Shown in pieces: positions 45,824 through 53,954 of a stretch of DNA of 54,122 nucleotides. The position numbers and the translations under genes are program-made. The notes beneath the pieces are model-generated. The model saw only the letters and a program-made list of their open reading frames with translations, searched no databases and was not told the origin of the DNA. How positions within the stretch are numbered: the first letter of the stretch is position 1; each line of letters opens with the position of its first letter. Source of the DNA: Sphingobacterium sp. UBA4616 (GTDB lineage: Bacteria; Bacteroidota; Bacteroidia; Sphingobacteriales; Sphingobacteriaceae); NCBI GenBank assembly GCA_002386525.1, contig DGIS01000002.1:1-54122 (forward strand), read 5' to 3'.

Positions 45824-46780
45824 CTATGAGCTTGCTTTGTCCAATAGGTAACACTCTTCAGGTGTTAGTTTGATTTCGACAGCTTTGCTGAGTTCTTCGA
45901 GCTGCTGGATACTGGTTGCACTTACAATAGGCGCTGTAACCGAAGGTCTATGTAAAATCCAGGCTAGGGCAATGGCTGACATGCTTGCTTGTTGGCTATG
46001 GGCTATCTCAGCTAATACATCTAAAATACGGAGACCACGCGCATTAAACCTGTCTTTTAATGCATCGTAGCGCTTTACCTCTTTTATATCATCCAAAGAG
46101 CGGTATTTACCCGATAGGAAGCCACTGGCGAGTGAATAGTAGCTGATTACACCCAGGTGATTGTTAAGGGCCAATTGTTCATACTGTTCTTCATATTTCA
46201 CTCGGTCGTAAAGGTTGTATTCCGGCTGGATAGCAATATAAGCGGGCAGATTGTGCTCCTCAGCAATCTGGAGGGATTCCGCAATCCGTTCCGGACTGAG
46301 ATTTGATGCACCGATCCATTTTATTTTTCCAGTCTGGATCAGGTGATGGTAAGCCTCCAGTGTTTCATCGATTCCGATTGTCAGATCATCGTGATGAGAT
46401 TGATAAAGATCAATTGTATCTACCTTCAGGCGCAAGAGCGAATCTTCCACAGCTTTAATAATATACTCTTTTTTCAGATTAGGTTTACTATTATCCATTC
46501 GGCGTCCACCGACTTTTGTGGCAATCTGAATTTTATCACGCGTATCTCGTTTGTTGATCCATTTGCCAATGATTGTTTCTGATTCAGATCCGCTGTGCCC
46601 CGGTACCCAATGCGAATAGTTGTTAGATGTATCAATCAGGCTGAATCCCATATCGACAAAAGAATCTAACAGCGCGAAGGATTGCTTCTCATCTACGGTC
46701 CAACCAAATACATTTCCACCAAAGACAAGCGGTTTGAATTCAATTTCACTATTTCCGAGTTTTACTTTTTCCATGATCAT
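45824..46780 (-). CDS. Aldo/keto reductase
   Basis: 318 residues, (beta/alpha)8 barrel. The tetrad is in place: Asp and Tyr in IDTSNNYSHW, Lys in IATKVGG, His in DLYQSHHDD; NADPH-site SATSIQQLEEL near the C-terminus. Reduces carbonyls of unknown identity, of the YajO/Tas-like class. Starts at M of MIMEKVKLG; the next Met (46774) is an alternative. Lies upstream of, and divergent from, the tRNA-Leu. Confidence 0.9.
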   Translation of the reverse strand: MIMEKVKLGNSEIEFKPLVFGGNVFGWTVDEKQSFALLDSFVDMGFSLIDTSNNYSHWVPGHSGSESETIIGKWINKRDTRDKIQIATKVGGRRMDNSKPNLKKEYIIKAVEDSLLRLKVDTIDLYQSHHDDLTIGIDETLEAYHHLIQTGKIKWIGASNLSPERIAESLQIAEEHNLPAYIAIQPEYNLYDRVKYEEQYEQLALNNHLGVISYYSLASGFLSGKYRSLDDIKEVKRYDALKDRFNARGLRILDVLAEIAHSQQASMSAIALAWILHRPSVTAPIVSATSIQQLEELSKAVEIKLTPEECYLLDKASS

Positions 46781-46956
46781 TTGATTGTTTCCTAATTAAA
46801 ATTAGGTAAAAAAGCCCATTTTCAATCTATCTATAGCGGAGTTAAAAGTTTTTTTTAAATTTTCTTATTCATTCTCAGTGGGTTTTAAAAATGATCAGTA
46901 AGGTAATTTGGAATAATAAAAACTTTGCTTACTTTTGCATCATCCCAAACGGATAT

Positions 46957-47036
46957 GCCCGGATGGCGGAATTGGTAGACGCGCTGGTCTCAAACACCAG
47001 TGGGAAACCGTGCCGGTTCGACTCCGGCTCCGGGTA
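46957..47036 (+). tRNA. tRNA-Leu (CAA)
   Basis: 80-nt class II tRNA. Acceptor GCCCGGA/TCCGGGT, D-arm TGGCGGAATTGGTAGACGCG, anticodon loop CTCAAAC with anticodon CAA, a longish variable arm (TGGGAAACCGTG), and T-arm CCGGTTCGACTCCGG. CCA is not encoded. Confidence 0.95.
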
Positions 47037-47078
47037 CAAAAATCCTCTTTACTGAATATAAAGAGGATTTTTTGTTTT
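47037..47078 (+). terminator. Terminator after tRNA-Leu
   Basis: AATCCTCTTTA / TAAAGAGGATT stem (47041-47069 region) with a short loop and a T-run (TTTTTTG) after it. Confidence 0.85.
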
Positions 47079-47115
47079 ATAGGCCTTTTTCAATGAATCA
47101 TGGATCAAGCAGAAT

Positions 47116-47460
47116 TTGGAAAAGCTGGAGATCTTTCTTGATGCCTATTTTAAAGGAAGGGACATCATGCAAAGTGGATTACCAACTGTACAGCTGCTGT
47201 CCGAGCAACTCAATATGTCGTCACAGTATATGCGGAGCCTGCTCAAATCCCTGACAGTGCAGACGCCCCAGCAGATCATTCATGAGAAAGTGATTGAAAA
47301 GACCAAAGAAAAGCTTTCCACAACTGAACTAACCATCAGTAAGATCGGCTATAAACTGGGCTTTGAACATTCACAATCATTTAATAAACTATTTAAGGCC
47401 AAGACCAACATGACTTCGTTGGCGTTCAGAAAGTCATTCAAAAGGATTAATTCTATTTAA
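47116..47460 (+). pseudogene. AraC-family regulator, C-terminal HTH part only
   Basis: 114 residues from a TTG, without an upstream ATG in frame. Both AraC helix-turn-helices are present (TVQLLSEQLNMSSQYMRSLL and TISKIGYKLGFEHSQSFNKL) and the end SLAFRKSF fits, but the ~190-residue sensor domain normally preceding them is missing. The fragment begins right after the tRNA-Leu terminator, so 5' sequence was probably lost by a rearrangement at the tRNA. It might still be expressed as a bare DNA-binding domain. Confidence 0.75.
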
Positions 47461-47650
47461 TTTGATCTGATTTTTTCCAGAAAACAAAATTGGAGTAAAG
47501 CGTAGTGGCTACTAAAATAAATAGTGCGATGACATAAATGGTTTTAGATATCATATCGTTTTTCGAACCAACAAAGCAAAGGGTGAGCAGGGTGCTTATA
47601 TAAATTATACCCGCATTAACCCAAATTCTTGAGACCTTTGGAGGATACAT
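47453..47650 (-). CDS. Downstream frame of DoxX-like membrane gene
   Basis: 65 residues with two membrane helices (IIYISTLLTLCFVG and IYVIALFILVATTLYSNFVF). It overlaps the DoxX-like ORF by 46 bp. Adding one A to the A7 run just before its ATG joins it in frame to that ORF as ...YDSPKK-MYPPKVSRIWVN..., so it is probably the 3' part of one 207-residue protein and not a separate gene. Confidence 0.5.
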   Translation of the reverse strand: MYPPKVSRIWVNAGIIYISTLLTLCFVGSKNDMISKTIYVIALFILVATTLYSNFVFWKKSDQIK

Positions 47651-48075
47651 TTTTTTGGTGAATCATATTCCGAATTCAATTCGGAGATTCTATTTTTATC
47701 CCAATAAAGTAGAATTAAACCCGCAAACATCATCAAACTAGTGATTATCCAAGTACCCTTAAAGTGCATTGAAATTGTAATCATCCAGATATTGGCTGTT
47801 ATGGCCAAAAAGAGAAATGTTCCAATTAATGCAAATCGCTGCGTCATCAGAAGGATTGCAGTAATTATCTGCATAACACCTAGAAAGTTATAATAGATAC
47901 CGGAAAGATAAAGTACTTCAAAAAACTGCCCTATGGCACTTGTTGTAGGTAATTGAGTAAATCTTTCGCCAACCATTTTTGTAAACCCGGAAGGGACGAA
48001 TGCCAATGCAACAAGGTATCTGATATGAATAATCGTCCATTGGATAAATTTATTTTGTTGTAATTTATAAAACAT
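47605..48075 (-). CDS. DoxX-like membrane protein (5' part; probably frameshifted)
   Basis: 156 residues, four membrane helices. The DoxX-type beginning IIHIRYLVALAFVPSGFTKMVG and middle segment YNFLGVMQIITAILLMTQRF are clear. The tail from about residue 146 (CILQRSQEFGLMRV) is unlike the rest and arises after an A7 run (CCAAAAAAATG); with an eighth A the frame continues into the 65-residue ORF, giving 207 residues. Function of DoxX-type proteins is not settled (redox or quinone related). Either an inactivating deletion, slippage, or a consensus error. Confidence 0.65.
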   Translation of the reverse strand: MFYKLQQNKFIQWTIIHIRYLVALAFVPSGFTKMVGERFTQLPTTSAIGQFFEVLYLSGIYYNFLGVMQIITAILLMTQRFALIGTFLFLAITANIWMITISMHFKGTWIITSLMMFAGLILLYWDKNRISELNSEYDSPKKCILQRSQEFGLMRV

Positions 48076-48856
48076 ATTATTTAAAAGGTGTTAGGTTAGA
48101 CCAATTAATTTGTCCTTTCCTTGTAATTACGCCTAAATTGATGATTTGCAATGTGACTTTTATTTAGAGCAAATTTATCCTAATTCAGCAAATATTGCCA
48201 ATGGTTATAATTAACCAAAAAATATCCCACTATTAAATAATTCTTATTGTCGAAAAATATAGTAAGCTTATAAAAAGGCACTTTCTATCTGTAGTGGTTA
48301 TTAAAGAATGTCTCGGAGCAACAACCGTACTAATGCTAAGCCTAAATTTAACTCTAATCGTTTCGTGTCTCATGGTGGCATTACTATCATTAGGATTTGA
48401 TTTATCCTATCCATAATTTGCTGCGATTGTTACCACATTCAATTCAAAAAAGGACGTGGCTGCAGGGCTTTTCGGATTTTTTCTCTTTCCTGGCTATCGC
48501 TTATTTATACCAGTTGAAAATCAGGGATATTGTTAAACAAAGTACGCTTTTAAGGTAAGTCAGTTCTAGGAGAAAAATACGCTTACAAATTTGCTGTATA
48601 CCGTCATTAATCGCAAATATGCAAAGCGGGCGTCTATTATCGATAGCATCTTCAAGTGTAAATAGACCAAGATCCATTGTATTTGTGCGATATGGATCCT
48701 TTTACCCAAATATTAAAGGGGGATATTATTCCCCCTTTAATCTATATTCCAGTAAATTTAACAAAGACTACAGCGCGCGTTTTAGCGATTAAGTAGAAAT
48801 AACAAGTTTCCAGCTTTAATAATTAGGCGTAGCTGTTAAGAAGAAATGTTACTGCG
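48076..48856. other. Long gene-poor region with remnants
   Basis: 781 bp without an intact gene. A 52-codon rightward open stretch at 48397-48555 (ending ...AIAYLYQLKIRDIV then KQSTLLR) has protein-like composition with a membrane-type segment and may be the tail of a lost gene. The rest includes a 12-bp inverted repeat at 48712-48741 and looks like decayed DNA. Confidence 0.4.
48712..48741. repeat. Perfect 12-bp inverted repeat
   Basis: ATTAAAGGGGGA (48712-48723) / TCCCCCTTTAAT (48730-48741), 6-nt loop TATTAT, no T-tract beyond the arms. About 120 bp beyond the corrected end of the lipoprotein gene on the minus strand; may help terminate it. Confidence 0.55.
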
Positions 48857-49551
48857 TTAAAGAAAACTGCTGTAGAGTGTCATATTTAACGTTTTACCCT
48901 TAGCTACCTGGTAAGAGCCAAACCCCCAGCCATAGTTACCATATATCTTGTGGTGAACAATAAAATCAAAAATTTGGTTAGCTGGTACTTTTAGTCTTAC
49001 GTATCCATTTTTATCCGTCAGCCTTTTCAGCGTCGAACTTTTACTACATCCGCGATATTATCAGAGGTGACATGGATCTTATTGACAGGAAATGCGACGA
49101 CTCCCTGATCTTGAATAGGGGTGCGGGTTTCGTACGATAGTAACCGAATTATCAGGGTGCCCGAGAAATCAGTTACCTTTGTTGTTTTTTTACGTTCTAT
49201 ACCCGCTGTAATCTGTACATATTCATCGACGCTGTAATCGTTGTTATTTAATTTTATAGAATCTGTCCTTAGTTGATAATTATTAGGTAACAAATCAATA
49301 AAATTGACTTCGCCAACACTGCTCGTAATAGCTGAATCTATCGGTGAATCTATCGGTGAATTAGGATCTTGATTGCTCCCACGGTTATAAATGTAAACTT
49401 TGAGACCAGACAATCCCTTACCAGTATCGTCTGTCAATTTGTAGTTTAATTTTCCTGTAATTTCCCCTTCTGCCAGTTTGACAACGACCTCCTTCTCACA
49501 GGAAACTGTTGCAATCAACAGTGTGAGCACAATAAAAAAATAGCCTTTCAT
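48857..49551 (-). pseudogene. Lipoprotein with Ig-like/carboxypeptidase-regulatory-like repeats, frameshifted near 3' end
   Basis: The open frame 49027..49551 (174 residues) has a lipoprotein signal (LLIATVSC, Cys18) and a beta-rich region resembling a CarboxypepD_reg-type fold (GEITGKLNYKLTDDTGKGLSG). It ends abruptly in VVKVRR. With one A added to AAAA near 49042 the frame runs on through LKRLTDKNGYVRLKVPAN and a Tyr/Gly-rich tail to a stop at 48857, giving ~231 residues. It carries a small tandem repeat (SPIDSPIDS, from a 12-bp duplication). A shattered paralogue lies directly upstream (49584-50010). Function unknown, probably surface-exposed. Confidence 0.65.
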
Positions 49552-49583
49552 ATCATTAAAGTTTTTTATCAGCTAATTATTGA

Positions 49584-50010
49584 TTAAAAACCTGCAAAAT
49601 AGTTCATCGTCATACCTTTTTGAATCGATGTTGTGCCCCAGTTAAGATTTGACAAGGTTGTTGTATTATAGAGTAAGACGACATAATCTTTGCCAGATGC
49701 GATCTCTAAAGTAGCAATTCCATTTTCGCCAAGTCACACCTTTAAATTCTGCGTTAGCTAAGTTTTTTGAAATATATTGCTCATATTCGTAGTTATTAAC
49801 AGGAATGATGACAACACCTATATTTTTTGCAGGTTGATTCGTGTTATAAGAAGTTACTTTAACGACTAATGTTCCTGAAAAGTCTGTCACTTTGGTTTCT
49901 TTATTCTTTGTCATCCCAGTAGTGACCTGAACATATTCTTTAACAGTATAATGTTGTGATTTTCAAACGAAATAGTGTTAAGTAGTTTTGCCCACAATAG
50001 TCGGTAAATT
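49584..50010 (-). pseudogene. Shattered paralogue of the neighbouring lipoprotein
   Basis: Aligns by eye with the previous gene: YTVKEYVQVTTG and KVTDFSGTLVVKVTSYNTNQPAKN match YSVDEYVQITAG and KVTDFSGTLIIRLLSYETRTPIQD. The signal-peptide half is missing, replaced by the IS element. Frames are broken at least near 49735 (GVT joins GENGIATLEIASGKDYVVLL only after a shift), 49960 (one A lost in NHNNYTV) and ~49985. The 3' end reaches a natural-looking stop at 49584 (MNYFAGF). Clearly inactive. Confidence 0.75.
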
Positions 50011-50599
50011 AATTTCCCTACGCAGAGCGTGCGAGATATCTCTGCTGAGCACCTCAGTTTGGTATTATAAACTCCATAGACCAGATGACAGTCCATTACG
50101 CCTTCGCATAAAAAGCATTGCTGAAACACGTGTCCGTTACGGAATAGAGCGGATCGTCGTTCTATTGAAACGTGAAGGCTGGCGGGATAATCAAAAACGG
50201 ATTTATAGAATTTATAAGGAAGAAGGCTTAAATCTACGGGTGAAAAGGCCCAGACGCTGCCGCGCCGCTGCTCATCGATCCGAGAGACCGATTTTTTCCA
50301 ATTTACATGACTGCTGGAGTATGGACTTTATCGCTGATGCGGTGTTCGATGGCAGGAAAATCCGCTGCTTAACTATAGTGGATAACTATAGCCGTAAATG
50401 CATGGCTATTGAGGTTGGACAGGGGCTTAAAGGAAGTGACGTTGTTTCTGTTTTGGAAGATGCGAAGGAAAAAATTGAAATCTGGAGGGAAGAGTACAAC
50501 ACCTTCAGACCCCACAGCTGTTTAGGGGATATGACGCCCGAAATGTTTATCGAAAAACATGTTAAAACAGCGGAATTTTCTACTTTAGAACACTCCTAA
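49988..50599 (+). pseudogene. IS3-family transposase OrfB, truncated and internally deleted
   Basis: The reading frame has typical OrfB sequence: RRACEISLLSTSVWYYKL, RVRYGIERIVVLLKREGW, the first DDE Asp in CWSMDFIADAVFDG, and a C-terminal WREEYNTFRPHSCLGDMTPE. Between GSDVVSVLE and DAKEKIEIW about 60-70 residues are missing, including the second Asp (normally VDNGSEF) and Glu (normally FIESFNG), so it cannot be catalytic. The join is in frame and lies in TTTTGGAAGA near 50456, where both parents would share LE codons, suggesting microhomology. The first ~10 residues come from the neighbouring gene. Confidence 0.85.
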
Positions 50600-50614
50600 A
50601 TTGGGGAGAGGTCA
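50013..50614 (+). mobile_element. IS3-family element remnant
   Basis: The right boundary is near 50614, where GGGGAGAGGTCA ends in TCA (an IS3-type 5'-TGA terminus reversed). The left end, orfA and the start of orfB are missing; the junction with the lipoprotein paralogue is near 50013. No matching left inverted repeat was found in the flanking DNA. Confidence 0.65.
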
Positions 50615-50901
50615 GCCTATTATGAATTCTTAAATTAGTCGTATTGATCACCATATAAGCCGAGCTGTGAAGTGAAGATCTATCTGTTCTTAAAGACTTT
50701 ATTCATTATGGAACTATATATAGTTTACTCTTAGTTTTATACTGAAAGTAATCACAATAAACAAGCTTTTTCGAATTGATCCTGTTTCAATTATGTCATA
50801 ACATAAATATTGCCGTTAATAAATTTGCTTAATTCTAGGTCTTTTAGTATTTTAAGGAATACTATTTAAAAATAAAATCGCATTAAAAAATTTATAAAGT
50901 T
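50615..50901. other. Intergenic region after the IS remnant
   Basis: 287 AT-rich bp upstream of the esterase; should hold its promoter. No other half of the interrupted lipoprotein was recognised here. Confidence 0.45.
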
Positions 50902-51777
50902 ATGATTAGGTATATATCGGTAATAGCTGTTCTATTTTTATGTTTTAATTCCCTACAGGGGCAAAATCAATCTGTTCTTGATCAGTCAAGTTCAGTAAAA
51001 AGTCAGGTGTTGAAGAATGAGGTAAAGTATTCCATCTATCTTCCCGCCGGTTATGCATCCGCTAGTCAGAACTATCCCGTTGTTTACCTTCTTCATCCTG
51101 CCGGTCCTGCTAATACCGTTCCCAATAATGAGTCTTGGTATGGTTATGGTCAGCTGAAAAGCTATTTGGATGATGTAATTTCGAAAGGCGATATACAACC
51201 AATGGTCGTGGTAACTCCTGATGCGAATTATGGCACCAAAAGAATAAGTTACTTTAATGATCCCGCAGGTGATTTCAATTATGAGGATTTCTTTTTTCGG
51301 GAGTTTGTTCCATTTATTGAAAAGAACTACAGAGTTAGTAAAGACAAGATGGGCAAGGCTATAGCTGGTGCTTCCCTGGGAGGAGCGGCGGCATTACAAT
51401 ATGCGATCCATGAACCGGATGCTTTTGGAACCGTTGTATCGCTTAGTGGCGCAGTAAGGGGATACGTTCCTGGATATTTAAAAAACAGATATCCGGATAT
51501 TAATGAAGAGATATTGAAGAAATGGTATCAAAAGTATGATGTTCTCAGTTATTTTGACCAAACGCAAAAAGAAACAAAAATAGATCAGGCGTGGCTTGTT
51601 ACGTGTGGGGATGATGATGCCTTATCCGTAAATAACGCCAAGTTACATATCTCAATGGCGGATAAAAAAATAAAGCATGAATTTAGAATTCACGATGGTG
51701 CTCATGATTGGGATTATTGGAAAAAAATCACACCCGAACTTTTTGCTTTTTTATCAAACCATATGAAAGAGAAATAA
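50902..51777 (+). CDS. Exported alpha/beta-hydrolase, esterase D/Fes-like (CE1-type)
   Basis: 291 residues. Signal peptide MIRYISVIAVLFLCFNSLQG; then the CE1/esterase fold with PVVYLLHPAG, the nucleophile elbow AGASLGG (Ser158), an Asp in CGDDDALS and His in HDGAHDWDYWK as the rest of the triad. Related to feruloyl esterases, enterochelin esterase and antigen 85-type enzymes; the substrate (carbohydrate ester or siderophore) is unknown. Convergent with the serine hydrolase gene; a real, intact gene within a decayed region. Confidence 0.88.
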   Translation: MIRYISVIAVLFLCFNSLQGQNQSVLDQSSSVKSQVLKNEVKYSIYLPAGYASASQNYPVVYLLHPAGPANTVPNNESWYGYGQLKSYLDDVISKGDIQPMVVVTPDANYGTKRISYFNDPAGDFNYEDFFFREFVPFIEKNYRVSKDKMGKAIAGASLGGAAALQYAIHEPDAFGTVVSLSGAVRGYVPGYLKNRYPDINEEILKKWYQKYDVLSYFDQTQKETKIDQAWLVTCGDDDALSVNNAKLHISMADKKIKHEFRIHDGAHDWDYWKKITPELFAFLSNHMKEK

Positions 51778-51884
51778 TATAGCGAAAGAACAGTAGAATT
51801 CTTTAGACATTCGAAATGCCTTCAACTAGATAATCTCTATTTTCACTAATTTAAAGTCATGGAGTTAAACAAATCAGGCAAAGG

Positions 51885-51910
51885 AAAAAAATACGGCTAT
51901 TGACCGTATT
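51885..51910 (-). terminator. Intrinsic terminator of the serine hydrolase gene
   Basis: Stem AATACGG / CCGTATT (51890-51896, 51904-51910), 7-nt loop, with a run of A on the plus strand that is T6 on the minus strand; ~55 bp after the gene's stop. Confidence 0.65.
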
Positions 51911-51962
51911 CTATATTCCTTCGTGCAGCAGATCGATAATGAATTACTGATCTGGAAATTTC

Positions 51963-53438
51963 TTATTTTTTGCTTTCTAAAAATTGGCGAGCATTGTCAT
52001 TTTTTGGATTAAGTTCAAGGGATCTGCTGTAATTTTTGATGGCTTCTTTGCGATTTCCTAACAGCTCTAACGTCTCAGCATAACTATCATAAACATTTGC
52101 ACTTTTGGGAAACAGCAAAGTGTTTAATTGCAAAATCTGTAATGCTTCCTTGTTCATATTTTGTTCAATAAGCTGGTATCCCCACGAATTGACCTCGTCT
52201 TCTGACAGATCAAATGCTTTATTGCTACGTTTAATATTGGAATAGATTTTAAAACTGTTCTGAAAATTATTCTTCAAAAGTTCCTGCCGTAACAGTTTAA
52301 GATTTTTACTCAATCCAAAACCGTTTGCTATTTTCATATCTGGAAAATAATATCCTGCTATCTCATCAATGAACCATTCGGGGTTAGAACCCTGAAGATT
52401 AGTCAGAACGATTATCGACAGATCATCTTTAGGATAGACAAATAATGCAGAGCGCATTCCACCTACAGGAGCAGCTGCGGGATGTTCATCTCTGACTACG
52501 GTAGGCCAGCCCAAAGCATAGCCGTTAGTGAGTTTGTTAAAACCATCAATATGACCGTCGTTCAATTTTACGGAAGTAAACAATTGCTGCACGCTATTCT
52601 TATTTTTCAACACCTTTCCACTTTGTAATGCAATCAGCCATTTGGCCAAGTCCTCGCATGTTGAGATTATACCTGTTGCAGTTCTGAAGAAGAGTGGGAA
52701 AGTGGCAAAGGCATTATGCAGCTTGCCGTCATTGATCCATTTACCGTCCACATTGACAATTGTAGAATATGCCCCTGCACTATTGGGTATGATGTCATTG
52801 GAGTCGCCGAACTGCGTTGCGCTCATCGTTGCCACCCTAAATTGATTATCGTCAATAAATTTAGTGAAATGCTGACCACTTAATATAGTGATTATTCTTC
52901 CCAGGATATAATATCCGGTCTGATTATAGCTGAACCTTTCTCCCGGTTTGAATTGCATCGGTAATTTCTTTACCATCTCCCAGTTTTTCCCTTCTGTGCC
53001 ATCACCAAGAACCTGCTCTTTATAGTCTATGTTGTTCGGAAGTCCGGAAGTATTGCTTAATAATTGCCTAATGGTAATCGATTTCCAATCATCAGGAATA
53101 TCTAAAATATATTTGGAGATGTGGTCTTCTACCTTTAATTTGCCCCGCTCCTGTAATTGCATGATAGCTACACCCACGAAGGCCTTTGTCATGGAATTGA
53201 TTGAGAATGAACTTTTTGAATCAACGGCAACCTGATGTTCAATGTTGGCAAGACCATACGCGGACAGCTTCTCTAACCTGTTGTTCTTAACGATGGCAAG
53301 TTGAAGTCCAGGAATTTTTAACTTGGACATTTTCTCTTTTATGAAGAGATCAATGCTGTCCGAAGTACTTTGCGCAAAAACCTGCTGAGACAATGTGCTT
53401 GCAAATAGCAGTAAAATGATCTTGAAAGAACTTTTCAT
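51963..53438 (-). CDS. Exported serine hydrolase (beta-lactamase class C/PBP4*-like) with C-terminal TPR
   Basis: 491 residues. Signal peptide to FAQ (residue 23). The beta-lactamase-like domain has S82-M-T-K85 (SxxK) in SFSINSMTKAFVG, the YxN-type motif SYNQTGY near 167, and a GG-containing KTG-like box (APVGGMRS). A C-terminal helical part has a TPR-like repeat (YDSYAETLELLGNRKEAIKN, residues ~445-465, then YSRSLELNPKN). This layout, hydrolase plus TPR, is common in Bacteroidota; the natural substrate is unknown, and resistance should not be assumed. Confidence 0.88.
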   Translation of the reverse strand: MKSSFKIILLLFASTLSQQVFAQSTSDSIDLFIKEKMSKLKIPGLQLAIVKNNRLEKLSAYGLANIEHQVAVDSKSSFSINSMTKAFVGVAIMQLQERGKLKVEDHISKYILDIPDDWKSITIRQLLSNTSGLPNNIDYKEQVLGDGTEGKNWEMVKKLPMQFKPGERFSYNQTGYYILGRIITILSGQHFTKFIDDNQFRVATMSATQFGDSNDIIPNSAGAYSTIVNVDGKWINDGKLHNAFATFPLFFRTATGIISTCEDLAKWLIALQSGKVLKNKNSVQQLFTSVKLNDGHIDGFNKLTNGYALGWPTVVRDEHPAAAPVGGMRSALFVYPKDDLSIIVLTNLQGSNPEWFIDEIAGYYFPDMKIANGFGLSKNLKLLRQELLKNNFQNSFKIYSNIKRSNKAFDLSEDEVNSWGYQLIEQNMNKEALQILQLNTLLFPKSANVYDSYAETLELLGNRKEAIKNYSRSLELNPKNDNARQFLESKK

Positions 53439-53586
53439 ATGATATTTTAAAAGGTGAACCTAAGGTAATGACAATTGGTAGCGTTAATTTGTTACATTGC
53501 AGTTTTTCAATGAGAAAGCATTGCCTTTCAATATACATATATAGTTGCTAATGGAGAGAACAAATTTTAAAAAACCTTTCACCCGA

Positions 53587-53745
53587 AGAATTTGCCCTCC
53601 TTGCGCGGGCCAAAACAAAACAAAACATTTTGCAGACAAAGGAGTTAAATTACACCTCGCAGATTTTTATGATGAAGAATCTTTAGGCCATGCGTTAATA
53701 GGCATCAGTAACATATTACAGATGCTAGCGGACACTAAATCATGA
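53587..53745 (+). pseudogene. NmrA-like/SDR gene fragment
   Basis: The segment QNKTKHFADKGVKLHLADFY continuing DEESLGHALIGI reads like the second strand-helix pair of NmrA-type NAD(P)-binding proteins (R-N-P-x-K-x-x-x-L-x-x-x-G-V-x-x-x-x-G-D-x-x-D). The Rossmann GxxGxxG start is missing and the frame ends soon after (MLADTKS). Upstream codons lack similarity. A decayed fragment of ~50 residues. Confidence 0.55.
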
Positions 53746-53954
53746 CTTTTAATTTTATGTGCATCTAGTTGTCTTATATATTATTTCCTAAAAGCATCTC
53801 CTTTATTGAATCAAGTTTTTTCATTATATAATAGACACTCCATTTTTAAGGGGCACAGTACTCCCAAATGTCCGCCTTGCTTTATGTGTATTAAGCTCGC
53901 CGGCTGCCTTAACCACGCTTTCTTCAAATCTAATAAACATATTATGAGATTAAA
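53746..53954. other. Spacer between two gene fragments
   Basis: AT-rich. A 38-codon minus ORF (53824-53940, MFIRFEESVVKAAGEL...) has plausible composition but no recognisable family; probably another remnant. Confidence 0.35.

Noticed and set aside
51963..53438. Serine hydrolase as an antibiotic-resistance beta-lactamase
   Set aside because: SxxK and YxN-type motifs are shared with many esterases and PBP4*-like proteins; the C-terminal TPR part and the Bacteroidota context argue against a dedicated resistance enzyme.
53824..53940. 38-residue minus ORF near the right edge
   Set aside because: Composition is plausible, but it is too short and shows no family; noted as a possible remnant, not called as a gene.
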